Source of the DNA: Phyllobacteriaceae bacterium
GTDB taxonomy: Bacteria; Pseudomonadota; Alphaproteobacteria; Rhizobiales; Devosiaceae
Direction: 5' to 3'
Length of the DNA stretch: 16,685 nt
NCBI GenBank assembly: GCA_012799265.1
Contig: JAAZLP010000126.1
Span: 1-16,685 of the forward strand
In this document: one piece after another, positions 7,610-14,930 of the stretch
Layout of the letters: every line of letters begins with the position of its first letter
Numbering within the stretch: position 1 is the stretch's first letter
Translations under genes and position numbers: made by a program
The notes under the pieces: model-generated
Told to the model about the DNA's origin: nothing
The model's database searches: none
Seen by the model: the letters and a program-made list of their open reading frames with translations, nothing else

Positions 7610-7624
7610 TTAACGGGAGGTTAA
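7610..7624 (-). promoter_or_regulatory. CtrA-type box upstream of the membrane protein/ClpP-like operon
   Basis: TTAA (7610-7613), seven bases (CGGGAGG), TTAA (7621-7624): an exact match to the TTAA-N7-TTAA site bound by the alphaproteobacterial cell-cycle regulator CtrA. It lies in the short divergent region, 34 bases from the minus-strand start at 7576 and further from the SDR gene, so control of the minus operon is more likely. The match is seen; binding is inferred. Confidence 0.55.
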
Positions 7625-7705
7625 CACAGCCATCACGACAACAAATGGGCAGATCGCGCCAGAGTTAATGCCGGGCCGATGATTTCTTTGTGAGCCCCGA
7701 CGACT

Positions 7706-7734
7706 TTGGCGGCGCGGGCGGATGGGACTATAAG
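7706..7734 (+). promoter_or_regulatory. Sigma-70 type promoter of the SDR gene
   Basis: TTGGCG (7706-7711) and TATAAG (7729-7734) are separated by 17 bases and match the -35 and -10 consensus at 4/6 and 5/6 positions. Transcription would start near 7741, giving a leader of about 17 bases that contains the GGAG ribosome binding site before the ATG at 7758. Confidence 0.55.
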
Positions 7735-7757
7735 AACGGCGCAACCTGGAGATCAGC

Positions 7758-8774
7758 ATGACCGACCGCGTCCTTCTCACCGGCATTTCCGGCTTTCTCG
7801 GCGGCCATGTCGCGCTGGCTCTGCTCAAGGCCGGCTACGAGGTGCGCGGCAGCGTGCGCGATCTCAAAAAGGCCGAGAAAGTACGCGAGACGCTGGCCCG
7901 GGCGGGATCGGATATTTCGCGGCTCGAATTTGTGGCGCTTGATCTCACCAGCGACGCCGGCTGGGACGAAGCGATGGAGGGCGTGCGCTATCTCCAGCAT
8001 ACGGCCTCGCCCTTTGTGCTGACCATGCCGGAAGACAAGAGTGAACTAGTCGGCCCGGCGGTGGCGGGGACGGAACGGGCGCTCAACGCGGCGCTGAAGG
8101 CTGGCGTCGAGCGGGTGGTCCTCACCTCCTCCATGGCGGCGATCGCCTATGGCCATGACAAGACCCGCACGGCGCCCTTTACCGCCGACGAATGGAGCCA
8201 GATCGAAGCGCGGCCGCAAAACGCCTATATTGAATCCAAAACCCGCGCCGAGCGTCGCGCCTGGGAAATCATGGACGCGGCCGGGCGACACGATGATCTG
8301 GCGGTGATCAATCCCAGCGTCATCCTCGGGCCATTGCTCGACGAGGATGAGGGCACGTCGGCCGTGCTTATCAAGCGGCTGATGAACGGCTCCATCCCCG
8401 CCGCGCCGCGCATTCCCATCACCTGCGTCGACGTCCGCGATGTCGCCCAAGCCCATCTTCTGGCCATGACCAAGCCGGAGGCAAGCGGCAGACGCTTCCC
8501 CATGGGCGAGAGCGCGCTGCATTTCATCGACGCGGCAAAGCTCCTCCGCGAGCACTATCCCAAGCACCGCATCCCGCGCTTTGAAATCCCGGACTGGCTG
8601 GTGCGCCTCTATGGGCTTTTCGACCGCGACGTGCGCGACAATGTCGGCGAGCTTGGATATGCCAAACGCCTCGATTCCAGCGCCGCCATCGCCCTATTGG
8701 GCCATGATCTTATCCCCAGCCGCGACGCCATCCTCGCCACGGCGGAGAGTTTGGTGCGCTATAAAATCGTCTGA
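7758..8774 (+). CDS. Extended SDR, NAD(P)-dependent aldehyde/dihydroflavonol reductase-like
   Basis: A 338-residue cytosolic Rossmann-fold enzyme of the NAD-dependent epimerase/dehydratase (extended SDR) family, closest in pattern to the dihydroflavonol-4-reductase-like aldehyde reductases. Seen: nucleotide-binding [10 protein letters not shown] (8-17), the dinucleotide-specificity region with basic residues [11 protein letters not shown] (31-41), [10 protein letters not shown] (123-132) carrying the catalytic serine, and YxxxK as Y157-K161. [10 protein letters not shown] and [15 protein letters not shown] further on are typical of the DFR branch. The Arg and Lys after the second strand favour NADPH. 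The substrate is not determinable, probably a small aldehyde or ketone. GGAG lies upstream of the ATG. Divergent from the membrane operon and followed by the tRNA gene. Confidence 0.9.
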   Translation: MTDRVLLTGISGFLGGHVALALLKAGYEVRGSVRDLKKAEKVRETLARAGSDISRLEFVALDLTSDAGWDEAMEGVRYLQHTASPFVLTMPEDKSELVGPAVAGTERALNAALKAGVERVVLTSSMAAIAYGHDKTRTAPFTADEWSQIEARPQNAYIESKTRAERRAWEIMDAAGRHDDLAVINPSVILGPLLDEDEGTSAVLIKRLMNGSIPAAPRIPITCVDVRDVAQAHLLAMTKPEASGRRFPMGESALHFIDAAKLLREHYPKHRIPRFEIPDWLVRLYGLFDRDVRDNVGELGYAKRLDSSAAIALLGHDLIPSRDAILATAESLVRYKIV

Positions 8775-8845
8775 CGCCCGTCTCGAATTTTGGCGACGCG
8801 CCCCCTTGCCCGACGAAGTCCTTGTGACAATATCTTACCCGGTGC

Positions 8846-8921
<76 letters not shown>

Positions 8922-9033
8922 TTTTTCCTTTTCTCATCCCTGCTTACCTCTTGATCCGGGTTCGCGCCGCTCCCATCTCGGAGAGCAGCGGAGGCTTTCC
9001 GCAATCGCTTGTTTCTGACAAACGGAGGAAGTG

Positions 9034-9351
9034 ATGGGGCAACGACCCTTCAAGAAGCCGGTTTACCTCAAGCTCAACGCGACGGGGAATTATCAGGCAC
9101 GCAGCGCCTGGGAAGCGCTGGAATATCTCGACCTCTATTGGCCCGGCGAACGCACGCCGCATTACCGCACGGCGGTGCGCCTGTGCCAGGAAGCCGTCGA
9201 TGGCAATATTGACGCCGAAGTGGCGCGACGCGCCGTGATGGATGCCGCCCAGCGCGCGGGTCTGCTCGAAAAGAACTGGATGCCCCTGCCCGATGGCGGA
9301 CGCTCGGTCTACCGCGCCATCCGCCAGGACCCGCCACCGATCGCCGCCTGA
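9034..9351 (+). CDS. DUF982 domain protein
   Basis: A 105-residue soluble protein matching DUF982, a small family found mainly in Rhizobiales, usually in multiple copies and without known function. The core is the run around '[33 protein letters not shown]' (from about residue 25) with an '[15 protein letters not shown]' helix after it; conserved Trp, Tyr and Cys positions are kept. The ATG at 9034 is chosen over the GTG at 9031: GGAGG at 9024-9028 is five bases from the ATG but only two from the GTG. It stands alone between the tRNA and a strong terminator, probably monocistronic. Confidence 0.85.
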   Translation: MGQRPFKKPVYLKLNATGNYQARSAWEALEYLDLYWPGERTPHYRTAVRLCQEAVDGNIDAEVARRAVMDAAQRAGLLEKNWMPLPDGGRSVYRAIRQDPPPIAA

Positions 9352-9357
9352 CAATGC

Positions 9358-9385
9358 GCCCGCCGTTCCGGCGGGCTTTTGCTTT
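9358..9385 (+). terminator. Rho-independent terminator after the DUF982 gene
   Basis: GCCCGCCG (9358-9365), loop TTC, CGGCGGGC (9369-9376), then TTTTGCTTT. An eight-base GC-only stem with a T-run begins seven bases after the DUF982 stop codon. The minus strand lacks a matching T-run, so it serves the plus strand only. It reaches the stop codon of the convergent regulator gene. Confidence 0.9.
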
Positions 9386-10154
9386 AGGCCGTCGGCGTTC
9401 CCATCCGCCCCGCTGCGCGATCAAAGCCCTGGGCGATAGCCACTTTCATGGCTTCGCGGGCGGTGTCGGGGTCGCGGTCGCGGATGGCGCGGGCGATGGC
9501 GCCGTGGACGGAGACGGTTTGCTCCAGCGCTTCGGGCTCGTTGACCGGAGAGGAAATGGTGAAGGCGGCGGTAAGCGCCATTTCGACCAGCGCGCTGATC
9601 GAGGCCATGAAGGGATTGCCGGAGGCTTCGGCGACGGCGCGGTGGAATTCGAGGTCGTAGCGGGCAAAGTCGGCCGGGGTTTCGGCCGAGGCCATTTTCT
9701 CGACCCAATCCAGCATGGCGGCGGCTGCTTCATCGGTGCGGCGTTCGGCTGCAAGGGCCGCGGCCTCGATCTCGATGCCAATGCGCACTTCGGCAAGGCT
9801 TCCGAGGAAGGTGACATCAGGGCCGAGCTCGAAATGCCAGGAGAGCACATCGGCGTCGAAAAGGTTCCAGCGATTGCGCGGCAGGACGCGGGTGCCGATG
9901 CGGGCACGCGCTTCGATCATGCCCTTGGCGGCGAGGGTCTTCAGCGCTTCGCGGAGGACCGTGCGCGAGACGCCGAAGCGATCCAGCAATTCGCTATCGG
10001 GCGGCAGGATGGCGCCCTCGGCATATTGACCCGAGACGATGGCGAGCCCCAGCTCCCAGAGCACGTCGGAATGCAGGTTGCGGGCCAGGTTTCGCCCAGA
10101 AAGCGAGGCAATGAGGTCACCAGAATGTCGTGCCCGGCCGCCGGACTTATCCAT
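9384..10154 (-). CDS. FadR-subfamily GntR transcriptional regulator (FCD domain)
   Basis: A 256-residue DNA-binding regulator. Residues 25-92 form the GntR winged helix-turn-helix, with LPPDSELLDRFGVSRTVLREALKTL (50-74) as its recognition core. Residues about 118-243 form the all-helical FCD ligand domain, with D167 and H171 in DLEFH and H217 in VSVHGAI at positions that usually bind a metal ion in this family; ligands are commonly small carboxylates or sugar acids. Divergent from the M20 dipeptidase gene across 133 bases holding two candidate operators, so autoregulation and control of the peptidase are the likely roles. AGCAGG lies close before the ATG. Residues 1-20 precede the usual GntR start and may be a flexible tail. 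The ligand is unknown. Confidence 0.9.
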   Translation of the reverse strand: MDKSGGRARHSGDLIASLSGRNLARNLHSDVLWELGLAIVSGQYAEGAILPPDSELLDRFGVSRTVLREALKTLAAKGMIEARARIGTRVLPRNRWNLFDADVLSWHFELGPDVTFLGSLAEVRIGIEIEAAALAAERRTDEAAAAMLDWVEKMASAETPADFARYDLEFHRAVAEASGNPFMASISALVEMALTAAFTISSPVNEPEALEQTVSVHGAIARAIRDRDPDTAREAMKVAIAQGFDRAAGRMGTPTA

Positions 10155-10174
10155 GAATACCTGCTCTTCTCAAA

Positions 10175-10188
10175 AGGTCGATCGACCT
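10175..10188. promoter_or_regulatory. 14-base perfect palindrome, candidate operator
   Basis: AGGTCGATCGACCT is a perfect palindrome 20 bases upstream of the regulator start, in the divergent region with the M20 gene. Dimeric regulators bind such sites. It does not have the FadR-subfamily GTNNNAC core, so its binder is uncertain. Confidence 0.45.
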
Positions 10189-10202
10189 AACCACAGCCCC
10201 AA

Positions 10203-10213
10203 TAGTATGACAA
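10203..10213. promoter_or_regulatory. FadR-subfamily operator match
   Basis: TAGTATGACAA fits the FadR-subfamily half-site arrangement TNGTNNNACNA exactly. It lies midway between the GntR gene (start 10154) and the dipeptidase start (10288), placed to control both. The flanks ATAGT...ACAAT are almost symmetric. Binding by the adjacent regulator is inferred. Confidence 0.5.
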
Positions 10214-10287
10214 TAAGGCACACTGGACAGCGGACCATTGGCCGCGCCATGGTGCCCGCTCCATATTTGACAGAGGATTTTCTGGCC

Positions 10288-11679
10288 ATGACCACCGCCG
10301 CACAAATCGACACAGTTCTGGCGAAAGTGGATCAGGGACTGGACCAAAGCCTTGAGCGCCTTTTCGAGCTTTTGCGCATCAAGTCGATCTCGACCGATCC
10401 GGCTTTTGCCGAAGAATGCCAGAAGGCCGCCAAATGGCTGGCGGACGAGCTCAATGGTCTGGGTTTTGAGGCTTCGGCACGACCGACCCCCGGTCATCCC
10501 GTGGTCGTCGCACATGGCCACGAGCAGGACGGCCCGCATGTGCTGTTCTACGCCCATTATGACGTGCAGCCGGTCGATCCGCTCAATCTTTGGCATACCG
10601 ACCCGTTCAATCCGCAGATTGTCGAGCGCGACGGACGCAAGATGATCGTGGCGCGCGGTGCCTCGGACGACAAGGGCCAGATGCTGACCTTTATCGAAGC
10701 CTGCCGCGCCTGGAAGGAAGCCACCGGTTCGCTGCCGATCCGCGTCTCCATGATGCTGGAAGGCGAGGAAGAAAGCGGCGGCAAGAACCTGCCGCCCTTC
10801 ATGCGCGACAATGCCGATGAGCTGAAGGCGGACATTGCGCTGGTCTGCGACACCGACATGTGGGACCGCACGACGCCGTCGATCACCACCATGCTGCGCG
10901 GGCTTGTGGCCGAGGAAATCGAAATCACCGCCGCCGACAAGGACCTGCATTCGGGCATGTTCGGCAATGCGGCACGCAACCCCAATCAGCTGCTCGCCGA
11001 GATCATCGCGAGCCTGCGCGCCCCCGACGGCTCCGTCACGCTGCCCGGCTTTTACGACGACGTTGCCGAGATCAGCGACGAGATCAAGGCGCAGTGGCAG
11101 GGTCTGGGCTTTGACGAAAAGGCCTTCCTGGGTGGTGTCGATCTTTCGGTGTCGGCCGGCGAACAGAACCGCTCCGTGCTTGAACAGCTCTGGGCGCGCC
11201 CGACCTGCGAAATAAACGGCCTGATGGGCGGCTATACCGGCGATGGCTTCAAGACCGTGATCCCGGCCAAGGCCAGCGCAAAAATCTCGTTCCGCCTCGT
11301 CTCGGGCCAGAACCCGGAGAAAATCCGTGCCGCCTTCCGCGCCCATGTCGAAAGCATGCTGCCGGCGGACTGCACGGTCAAATTCACCGCCCATGGCGGC
11401 TCCCCGGCCATCACGGTCCCGGCGGATGGACAGTTCCTGCGTCAGGCACTGGCGGGGCTCTCGGATGAATGGGGCAAGCAGGCGGCCATTACCGGCTCGG
11501 GCGGCTCGATCCCGGTGGCAGGTGATTTCAAGCACATTCTGGGGCTCGATACGCTGCTGATCGGCTTTGCCCAGATCGACGACCAGATTCACTCGCCCAA
11601 CGAGAAATATGATCTCGAAAGCTACCACCGCGGGATCAGGTCCTGGGTGCGGGTGTTGGGTGCGCTGGCCGCTCAGTAA
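10288..11679 (+). CDS. M20 family metallodipeptidase
   Basis: A 463-residue zinc peptidase of the M20 dipeptidase group (carnosinase/DapE-like superfamily), normal length. Metal and catalytic residues are all in place: H90 and D92 in YAHYDVQP, D127 in GASDDKGQ, the glutamates of EGEEESG (160-162), D188 in VCDTD, and H435 in IHSPNEKYD. DLHSGMFG and the central lid domain are also present. It should hydrolyse small peptides in the cytosol, as no signal peptide is visible. The ATG at 10288 is chosen because family homology begins at once and GAGGA lies ten bases upstream; an in-frame ATG at 10249 would add 13 unlike residues. Divergent from the GntR regulator, which probably controls it. Confidence 0.92.
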   Translation: MTTAAQIDTVLAKVDQGLDQSLERLFELLRIKSISTDPAFAEECQKAAKWLADELNGLGFEASARPTPGHPVVVAHGHEQDGPHVLFYAHYDVQPVDPLNLWHTDPFNPQIVERDGRKMIVARGASDDKGQMLTFIEACRAWKEATGSLPIRVSMMLEGEEESGGKNLPPFMRDNADELKADIALVCDTDMWDRTTPSITTMLRGLVAEEIEITAADKDLHSGMFGNAARNPNQLLAEIIASLRAPDGSVTLPGFYDDVAEISDEIKAQWQGLGFDEKAFLGGVDLSVSAGEQNRSVLEQLWARPTCEINGLMGGYTGDGFKTVIPAKASAKISFRLVSGQNPEKIRAAFRAHVESMLPADCTVKFTAHGGSPAITVPADGQFLRQALAGLSDEWGKQAAITGSGGSIPVAGDFKHILGLDTLLIGFAQIDDQIHSPNEKYDLESYHRGIRSWVRVLGALAAQ

Positions 11680-11680
11680 G

Positions 11681-11794
11681 GGCAGCCCCCCACCCGGCCT
11701 CCCCCGGTTACGGGGGAGGGGCGATCTGGGCTCTCACCAGGTTTGCCACAAAGACGATAGGCGCTCCCCCAGTCTTGGGGAGCTTAGGTGGGGG
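11681..11794. repeat. Dispersed palindromic repeat, copy A
   Basis: Begins right after the dipeptidase stop. CCTCCCCCG (11698-11706) and CGGGGGAGG (11711-11719) form a nine-base stem with a GTTA loop; a second hairpin pairs GCTCCCC (11763-11769) with GGGGAGC (11777-11783). The outer CCCCCACC near 11687 and GGTGGGGG near 11787 also pair. The first part is similar to copy B at 14601-14655 (shared CACCCGGCCTCCCC, then GGGAGGGG, then a CGAT/ATCGGGGCT-like end). It could act as a transcript end, but there is no T-run. Confidence 0.65.
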
Positions 11795-12224
11795 CACTTG
11801 GCGCCGGTTTTTGCCATGCCACGTCATCAGCCAGTTCCGCTCGAAATTCGCCTGTTTGCTCGTCGAGCTCAAGCAGCCGCATCACCATACGAGGCTGAGG
11901 CGCGCAGGTCGCAATTTCACGCGGTTGAGCGTTCGTGTCCTTGGCAACGGTGATGACGACCCGGAAGAGTCCATCGCAATGGTCCCGCACCCAGATCAGG
12001 TTTTCTAAACGCTCGCGATTACCAGGCCTGCCAGACCAGAGCTCTGTCTTGTTGCCAAAACTACTTTAGGAAACAGGATGGGTGGAATAGTCGAACTCGT
12101 CCCGCCACAAGGTCAGCACGACTAAATTGTTGTCCGGCGATCGCGCAGACCAACTCCACCGCGAATTAGCGCCGGACGCTCCGAAATAGGCAAATGCCGA
12201 AGCGAGCGTCCACTTGACTGGCAC
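11784..12224 (-). pseudogene. Conserved unknown gene broken by one in-frame stop codon
   Basis: One continuous minus-strand frame of 147 codons is interrupted only by TAA at 12066-12068. Before it come 52 codons starting at a GTG (12224) and containing FGASGANSRWSWSARSPD and VVLTLWRDEFDY; after it come 93 codons with WSGRPGNRERLENLIWVRDH, CDGLFRVVITVAKDTNA and RMVMRLLELDEQTGEFRAEL. Both parts look protein-like, with low-frequency residues Trp, Cys and His in organised places, and appear to be one protein; I know of no function. There is no good start just after the stop, so the C-terminal part is probably not made alone. A GGTGG sits four bases before the GTG. It could be a nonsense mutation or a sequencing error. 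The 207 bases at 12225-12431 hold only short GC-rich inverted repeats. Confidence 0.6.
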
Positions 12225-12431
12225 AATACCACCCCCCCAAAGGCCCCGGAAAACAGTCTTCACGCAAAACGTCGCCAAGTAAATCACTAGAAACGCCGTA
12301 TCAATGCTTGCCTCCCAGGCAGCCAAACGCTGGAACGTGCAGGGCACCGACACTCCATCGTGCCGGTAGGTGGGGCCGGGGTCTGTACGCGGCCCCTTCG
12401 ACGGGGTGACAATCTGTGGCTGTGGAGCTGC

Positions 12432-12794
12432 TTAGCGCAGGACCAGCGCGATGATGGCGAGCACCGCGGGAACGGTCTGGATGAAGAGGATCTTTCGCCC
12501 GACCGTTGCCGCGCCATAGAGGCCGGCGACGGCGACGCAGGCGAGGAAGAAGAGCTGGATCTGCCAGCCAATCGCCGGGTCAGGATGGACAATGCCCCAG
12601 ATGAGTCCGGCGGCCAGGAACCCGTTATAGAGCCCCTGATTGGCCGCCAGCACCTTGGTCTGGGCAGAAAACTCGGCGCTCATGCCGAAGGCCTTGCGAC
12701 CGCGCGGGCTGTCCCACCACACCATTTCGAGCAAAGCGATATAGAGGTGGATGAGCGCCACAAGGGCAGTCAGCACCAGCGCGATGATGGCCAT
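12432..12794 (-). CDS. DUF1304 family small membrane protein
   Basis: A 120-residue inner-membrane protein of the DUF1304 family, function unknown. It has four hydrophobic helices (about 2-23, 54-68, 77-95, 103-119) and the family signature EFSAQTKVLAANQGLYNGFLAAGL (about 41-64). The ATG lies one base after the stop of deoD (TGACATG), so it is co-transcribed and probably translationally coupled. The link with nucleoside salvage may be only positional. Confidence 0.9.
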   Translation of the reverse strand: MAIIALVLTALVALIHLYIALLEMVWWDSPRGRKAFGMSAEFSAQTKVLAANQGLYNGFLAAGLIWGIVHPDPAIGWQIQLFFLACVAVAGLYGAATVGRKILFIQTVPAVLAIIALVLR

Positions 12795-12795
12795 G

Positions 12796-13509
12796 TCAGG
12801 CCCCGATGGCGACGTCGAGGGCCAGCTCGACCATGTCGCGGAGCGAGGACTGGCGCTCGTCCGAGCTCAGCTCCTCATGGGTGATGAGGCAGTCTGTCAT
12901 GGTGCAGATGGCGAGCGCCTTGACGCCGAAGCGGGCCGCCAGCGTGTAAAGCGCCGCCGCTTCCATTTCGACGCCGATGACACCGTGATCGGGCAGCTTG
13001 TCGTAACCCTCAAAGCCATTGGCGTGATAGAAAATGTCCGAAGACAGCATGTTGCCGGCGTGGAACTTGAGCCCGCGCGCATCGGCCTTGTTGGCGGCGT
13101 CGCGCAGAAGGCCGAAATCGGCGATGGGCGCATAATTGTACGGCCCGAACCGGCCCTTGACGATGGACGAGTCCGTCGAGGCGCCCTGCGCGAGGATGAT
13201 GTCGCGCACTTTCACCTTGGTATTGAGGCCACCGCACGTGCCCACGCGGATCAGTGACTTGACGCCGTAGACGTTGATTAGCTCATGCACATAGATCGAG
13301 AGCGACGGCTGGCCCATGCCGGAGGCCTGAACCGAAACCGGCTTGCCCTTCCAGGTGCCGGTATAGCCCAGGCAGTTGCGCACCGAATTGACCTGGCGCG
13401 GTGCGTCGAAAAAGGTCTCAGCGATCCATTTGGCGCGCAGGGGATCACCCGGCAGCAGCACGGCTTCAGCGTAATCACCGGGCTTGGCGTGATTGTGCGG
13501 CGTGGACAT
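12796..13509 (-). CDS. deoD: Purine-nucleoside phosphorylase, DeoD type
   Basis: Cleaves purine (deoxy)ribonucleosides with phosphate to base and sugar-1-phosphate in the salvage pathway. The 237 residues match the hexameric DeoD class. Seen: H5, LLPGDPLRAKWIA (18-30) with the phosphate-binding Gly and Arg25, R44, IRVGTCGG (87-94) with R88, GVEMEAAALY (179-188) for ribose binding, and catalytic D206 in TMTDC, followed by the ERQ arginine (R219). The ATG at 13509 is chosen because MSTPHNHA fits family N-termini and AGAAAGGG lies about seven bases upstream; an in-frame earlier codon would add 14 unlike residues. First gene of a pair with DUF1304, divergent from argC. Confidence 0.95.
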   Translation of the reverse strand: MSTPHNHAKPGDYAEAVLLPGDPLRAKWIAETFFDAPRQVNSVRNCLGYTGTWKGKPVSVQASGMGQPSLSIYVHELINVYGVKSLIRVGTCGGLNTKVKVRDIILAQGASTDSSIVKGRFGPYNYAPIADFGLLRDAANKADARGLKFHAGNMLSSDIFYHANGFEGYDKLPDHGVIGVEMEAAALYTLAARFGVKALAICTMTDCLITHEELSSDERQSSLRDMVELALDVAIGA

Positions 13510-13548
13510 GGCGGACCCTTTCTGGTGTTTGATTGAAACGATCATTGC

Positions 13549-13566
13549 CACCGGGCATTCCCGGTG
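13549..13566. repeat. Inverted repeat between deoD and argC
   Basis: CACCGGG (13549-13555) and CCCGGTG (13560-13566) are perfect seven-base arms around CATT in the divergent promoter region. It may be an operator or merely a stem in one leader. No regulator can be named. Confidence 0.35.
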
Positions 13567-13646
13567 ACAATCCCGCGCAGGGGATCACTTGACGCGGGGG
13601 CTCATGGGGGCCATCTACGCAGTCGCTGCGCAAGGAGGCAGACAAG

Positions 13647-14600
13647 ATGGTCGCAAAGATCTTTATTGATGGCGAAGCTGGTACAACGGGTCTGCAGATC
13701 CGCGAGCGCCTGGCCGGTCGCCGCGACATCGAAGTCATCTCCATTGCGCAAGAAAAGCGCAAGGATCAGGACGAGCGCAAGCGCCTGCTCAACGATGCCG
13801 ATATCGCCATTCTCTGCCTGCCCGACGAGGCGGCCAAGGAAAGCGTGCGGCTGATCGAAAACGACACGACCCGCGTGATCGACGCTTCGACGGCGCACCG
13901 CATTGCCGAAGACTGGGCCTATGGCTTTGCCGAAATGGATGTGGGGCAGACCGAAGAGATCGCCAAGGCGCGCTATGTCGCCAATCCCGGCTGCTGGCCG
14001 CAGGGCCTGATCGCGGGCCTGCGCCCGCTGGTCGAGGCACGGATCGTGCCGGGCGATTATCCCGTCATCTATCACGGCATTTCCGGCTATTCCGGCGGCG
14101 GCCGCCAGATGATCGAGGATTATGAAGCCGCTGGCGCGACGGCGAGCCAGTTCGCGCCCTATGGCCTGACCTTTACCCACAAGCACCTGCCCGAGATGAG
14201 CCAATATGCCCATCTCAACCGCGCGCCTCTGTTCCAGCCCGTCGTGGGCAATTTTGCGCAGGGCATGCTGACCTCGATCCCGCTGCATCTCGACATGGTT
14301 GCCGATATTCCGAGCGGCAAGCGCATCCATGAAGTGCTGGCCGACCATTTTGCGGCCATCCCGAACAGCTTTGTGAAGGTCGCGCCCTTTGATCCGAGCC
14401 TTGGCAAGACTGCCGCGCTCGATCCTCAGGTGCACAATGGCACCAATACGCTGACGCTTTTTGTCTTTGCCAATGACCAGACCAATCAGGCGGTGATTTC
14501 CGCGGTCTATGACAATCTGGGCAAGGGCGCCTCGGGCGCCGCCGTGCAGAACCTCAACATCATGCTCGGTGTTGATCCGCGCGAGAGCCTTGAGGGGTAA
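13647..14600 (+). CDS. argC: N-acetyl-gamma-glutamyl-phosphate reductase, type 2
   Basis: Third step of arginine synthesis: NADPH reduction of N-acetylglutamyl phosphate to the semialdehyde. At 317 residues it belongs to the shorter type-2 AGPR class. Seen: the nucleotide-binding start KIFIDGEAGTTGLQIRERL (4-22), the active-site cysteine C116 in NPGCWPQG, the GISGYSGGGRQMIEDYE segment, THKHLPEM with the catalytic histidine, and GMLTSIPLHL. AAGGAGG (13632-13638) precedes the ATG by eight bases. It stands alone here, without other arg genes, which is common for argC in alphaproteobacteria. A TTGACG at 13589 could be a -35, but no good -10 follows. Repeat copy B starts right after the stop. Confidence 0.96.
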   Translation: MVAKIFIDGEAGTTGLQIRERLAGRRDIEVISIAQEKRKDQDERKRLLNDADIAILCLPDEAAKESVRLIENDTTRVIDASTAHRIAEDWAYGFAEMDVGQTEEIAKARYVANPGCWPQGLIAGLRPLVEARIVPGDYPVIYHGISGYSGGGRQMIEDYEAAGATASQFAPYGLTFTHKHLPEMSQYAHLNRAPLFQPVVGNFAQGMLTSIPLHLDMVADIPSGKRIHEVLADHFAAIPNSFVKVAPFDPSLGKTAALDPQVHNGTNTLTLFVFANDQTNQAVISAVYDNLGKGASGAAVQNLNIMLGVDPRESLEG

Positions 14601-14740
14601 GGGGCCACACCCGGCCTCCCCATGATAGGGAGGGGTCCATCGGGGCTTTCCCCACTCACCGTTCCGCCCTCGGACTTGATCCGAGGGCCAGTCATGGTCC
14701 GGCGCAAGCTGAGAGTGGTCCTCGGGTCGAGCCCGAGGAC
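14601..14740. repeat. Composite palindromic repeat region, copy B
   Basis: The gap between argC and leuD is 330 bases with no gene. It begins with a repeat like copy A (CCTCCC 14615-14620 pairing with GGGAGG 14628-14633). Two strong stems follow: GCCCTCGGA (14666-14674) with TCCGAGGGC (14680-14688), and GTCCTCGGG (14718-14726) with CCCGAGGAC (14732-14740), each nine bases with five-base loops. These resemble the intergenic palindromic elements common in alphaproteobacterial chromosomes. They probably insulate argC from leuD or stabilise transcript ends. Confidence 0.7.
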
Positions 14741-14747
14741 GGCACGG

Positions 14748-14819
14748 TGGTGGAACAGGGATTGGTGGTGGAACACGGCACCGTGGCGAAACACGGATTG
14801 GTGGTCAAAAAAGCGTTTG
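14748..14819 (+). repeat. 18-base imperfect tandem repeat
   Basis: Three consecutive 18-base units start at 14748, 14766 and 14784 (first unit TGGTGGAACAGGGATTGG), with a decayed fourth from 14802. Units differ at a few positions. In one frame the repeat reads as a Trp-rich stretch, which I take as a by-product of the repeat. Confidence 0.7.
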
Positions 14820-14847
14820 CGCGCGTTCAATGCGGCTCAAGAGTACC

Positions 14848-14869
14848 AACCGTACGCTTCGGTACGGTT
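14848..14869 (+). promoter_or_regulatory. Hairpin in the leuD leader
   Basis: AACCGTAC (14848-14855) and GTACGGTT (14862-14869) form an eight-base perfect stem with loop GCTTCG, 61 bases before the leuD start. No T-run follows, so it is not a standard terminator. A role in leader control is only possible. Confidence 0.35.
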
Positions 14870-14930
14870 TGGCCTTGACCAAAACCCCGCTTCGCGCGAT
14901 GACGCAGATAACAGCGAGGTCCCAAAACTC

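Noticed and set aside
9354..10190. Plus-strand open frame of 278 codons opposite the GntR gene
   Set aside because: Glycine-rich low-complexity shadow; the minus strand carries clear winged-helix and FCD motifs.
10267..10272. TTGACA as a -35 element for the M20 gene
   Set aside because: It is 15 bases before the start codon, so its -10 would fall inside the coding sequence.
10039..10287. Upstream extension of the M20 dipeptidase frame
   Set aside because: It would run through the GntR gene start and both operators; family homology begins at the ATG at 10288.
10147..11628. Minus-strand open frame of 493 codons opposite the M20 gene
   Set aside because: Antisense shadow of a gene with all its catalytic residues; composition is that of a reversed GC-rich frame.
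14694..14820. Trp-rich reading frame upstream of leuD, like an attenuator peptide
   Set aside because: The tryptophans come from the 18-base repeat, the downstream gene is for leucine, and no terminator/antiterminator pair is evident.
14622..14930. Upstream extension of leuD
   Set aside because: It crosses palindromes and tandem repeats; LeuD proteins start with the sequence found at 14931.
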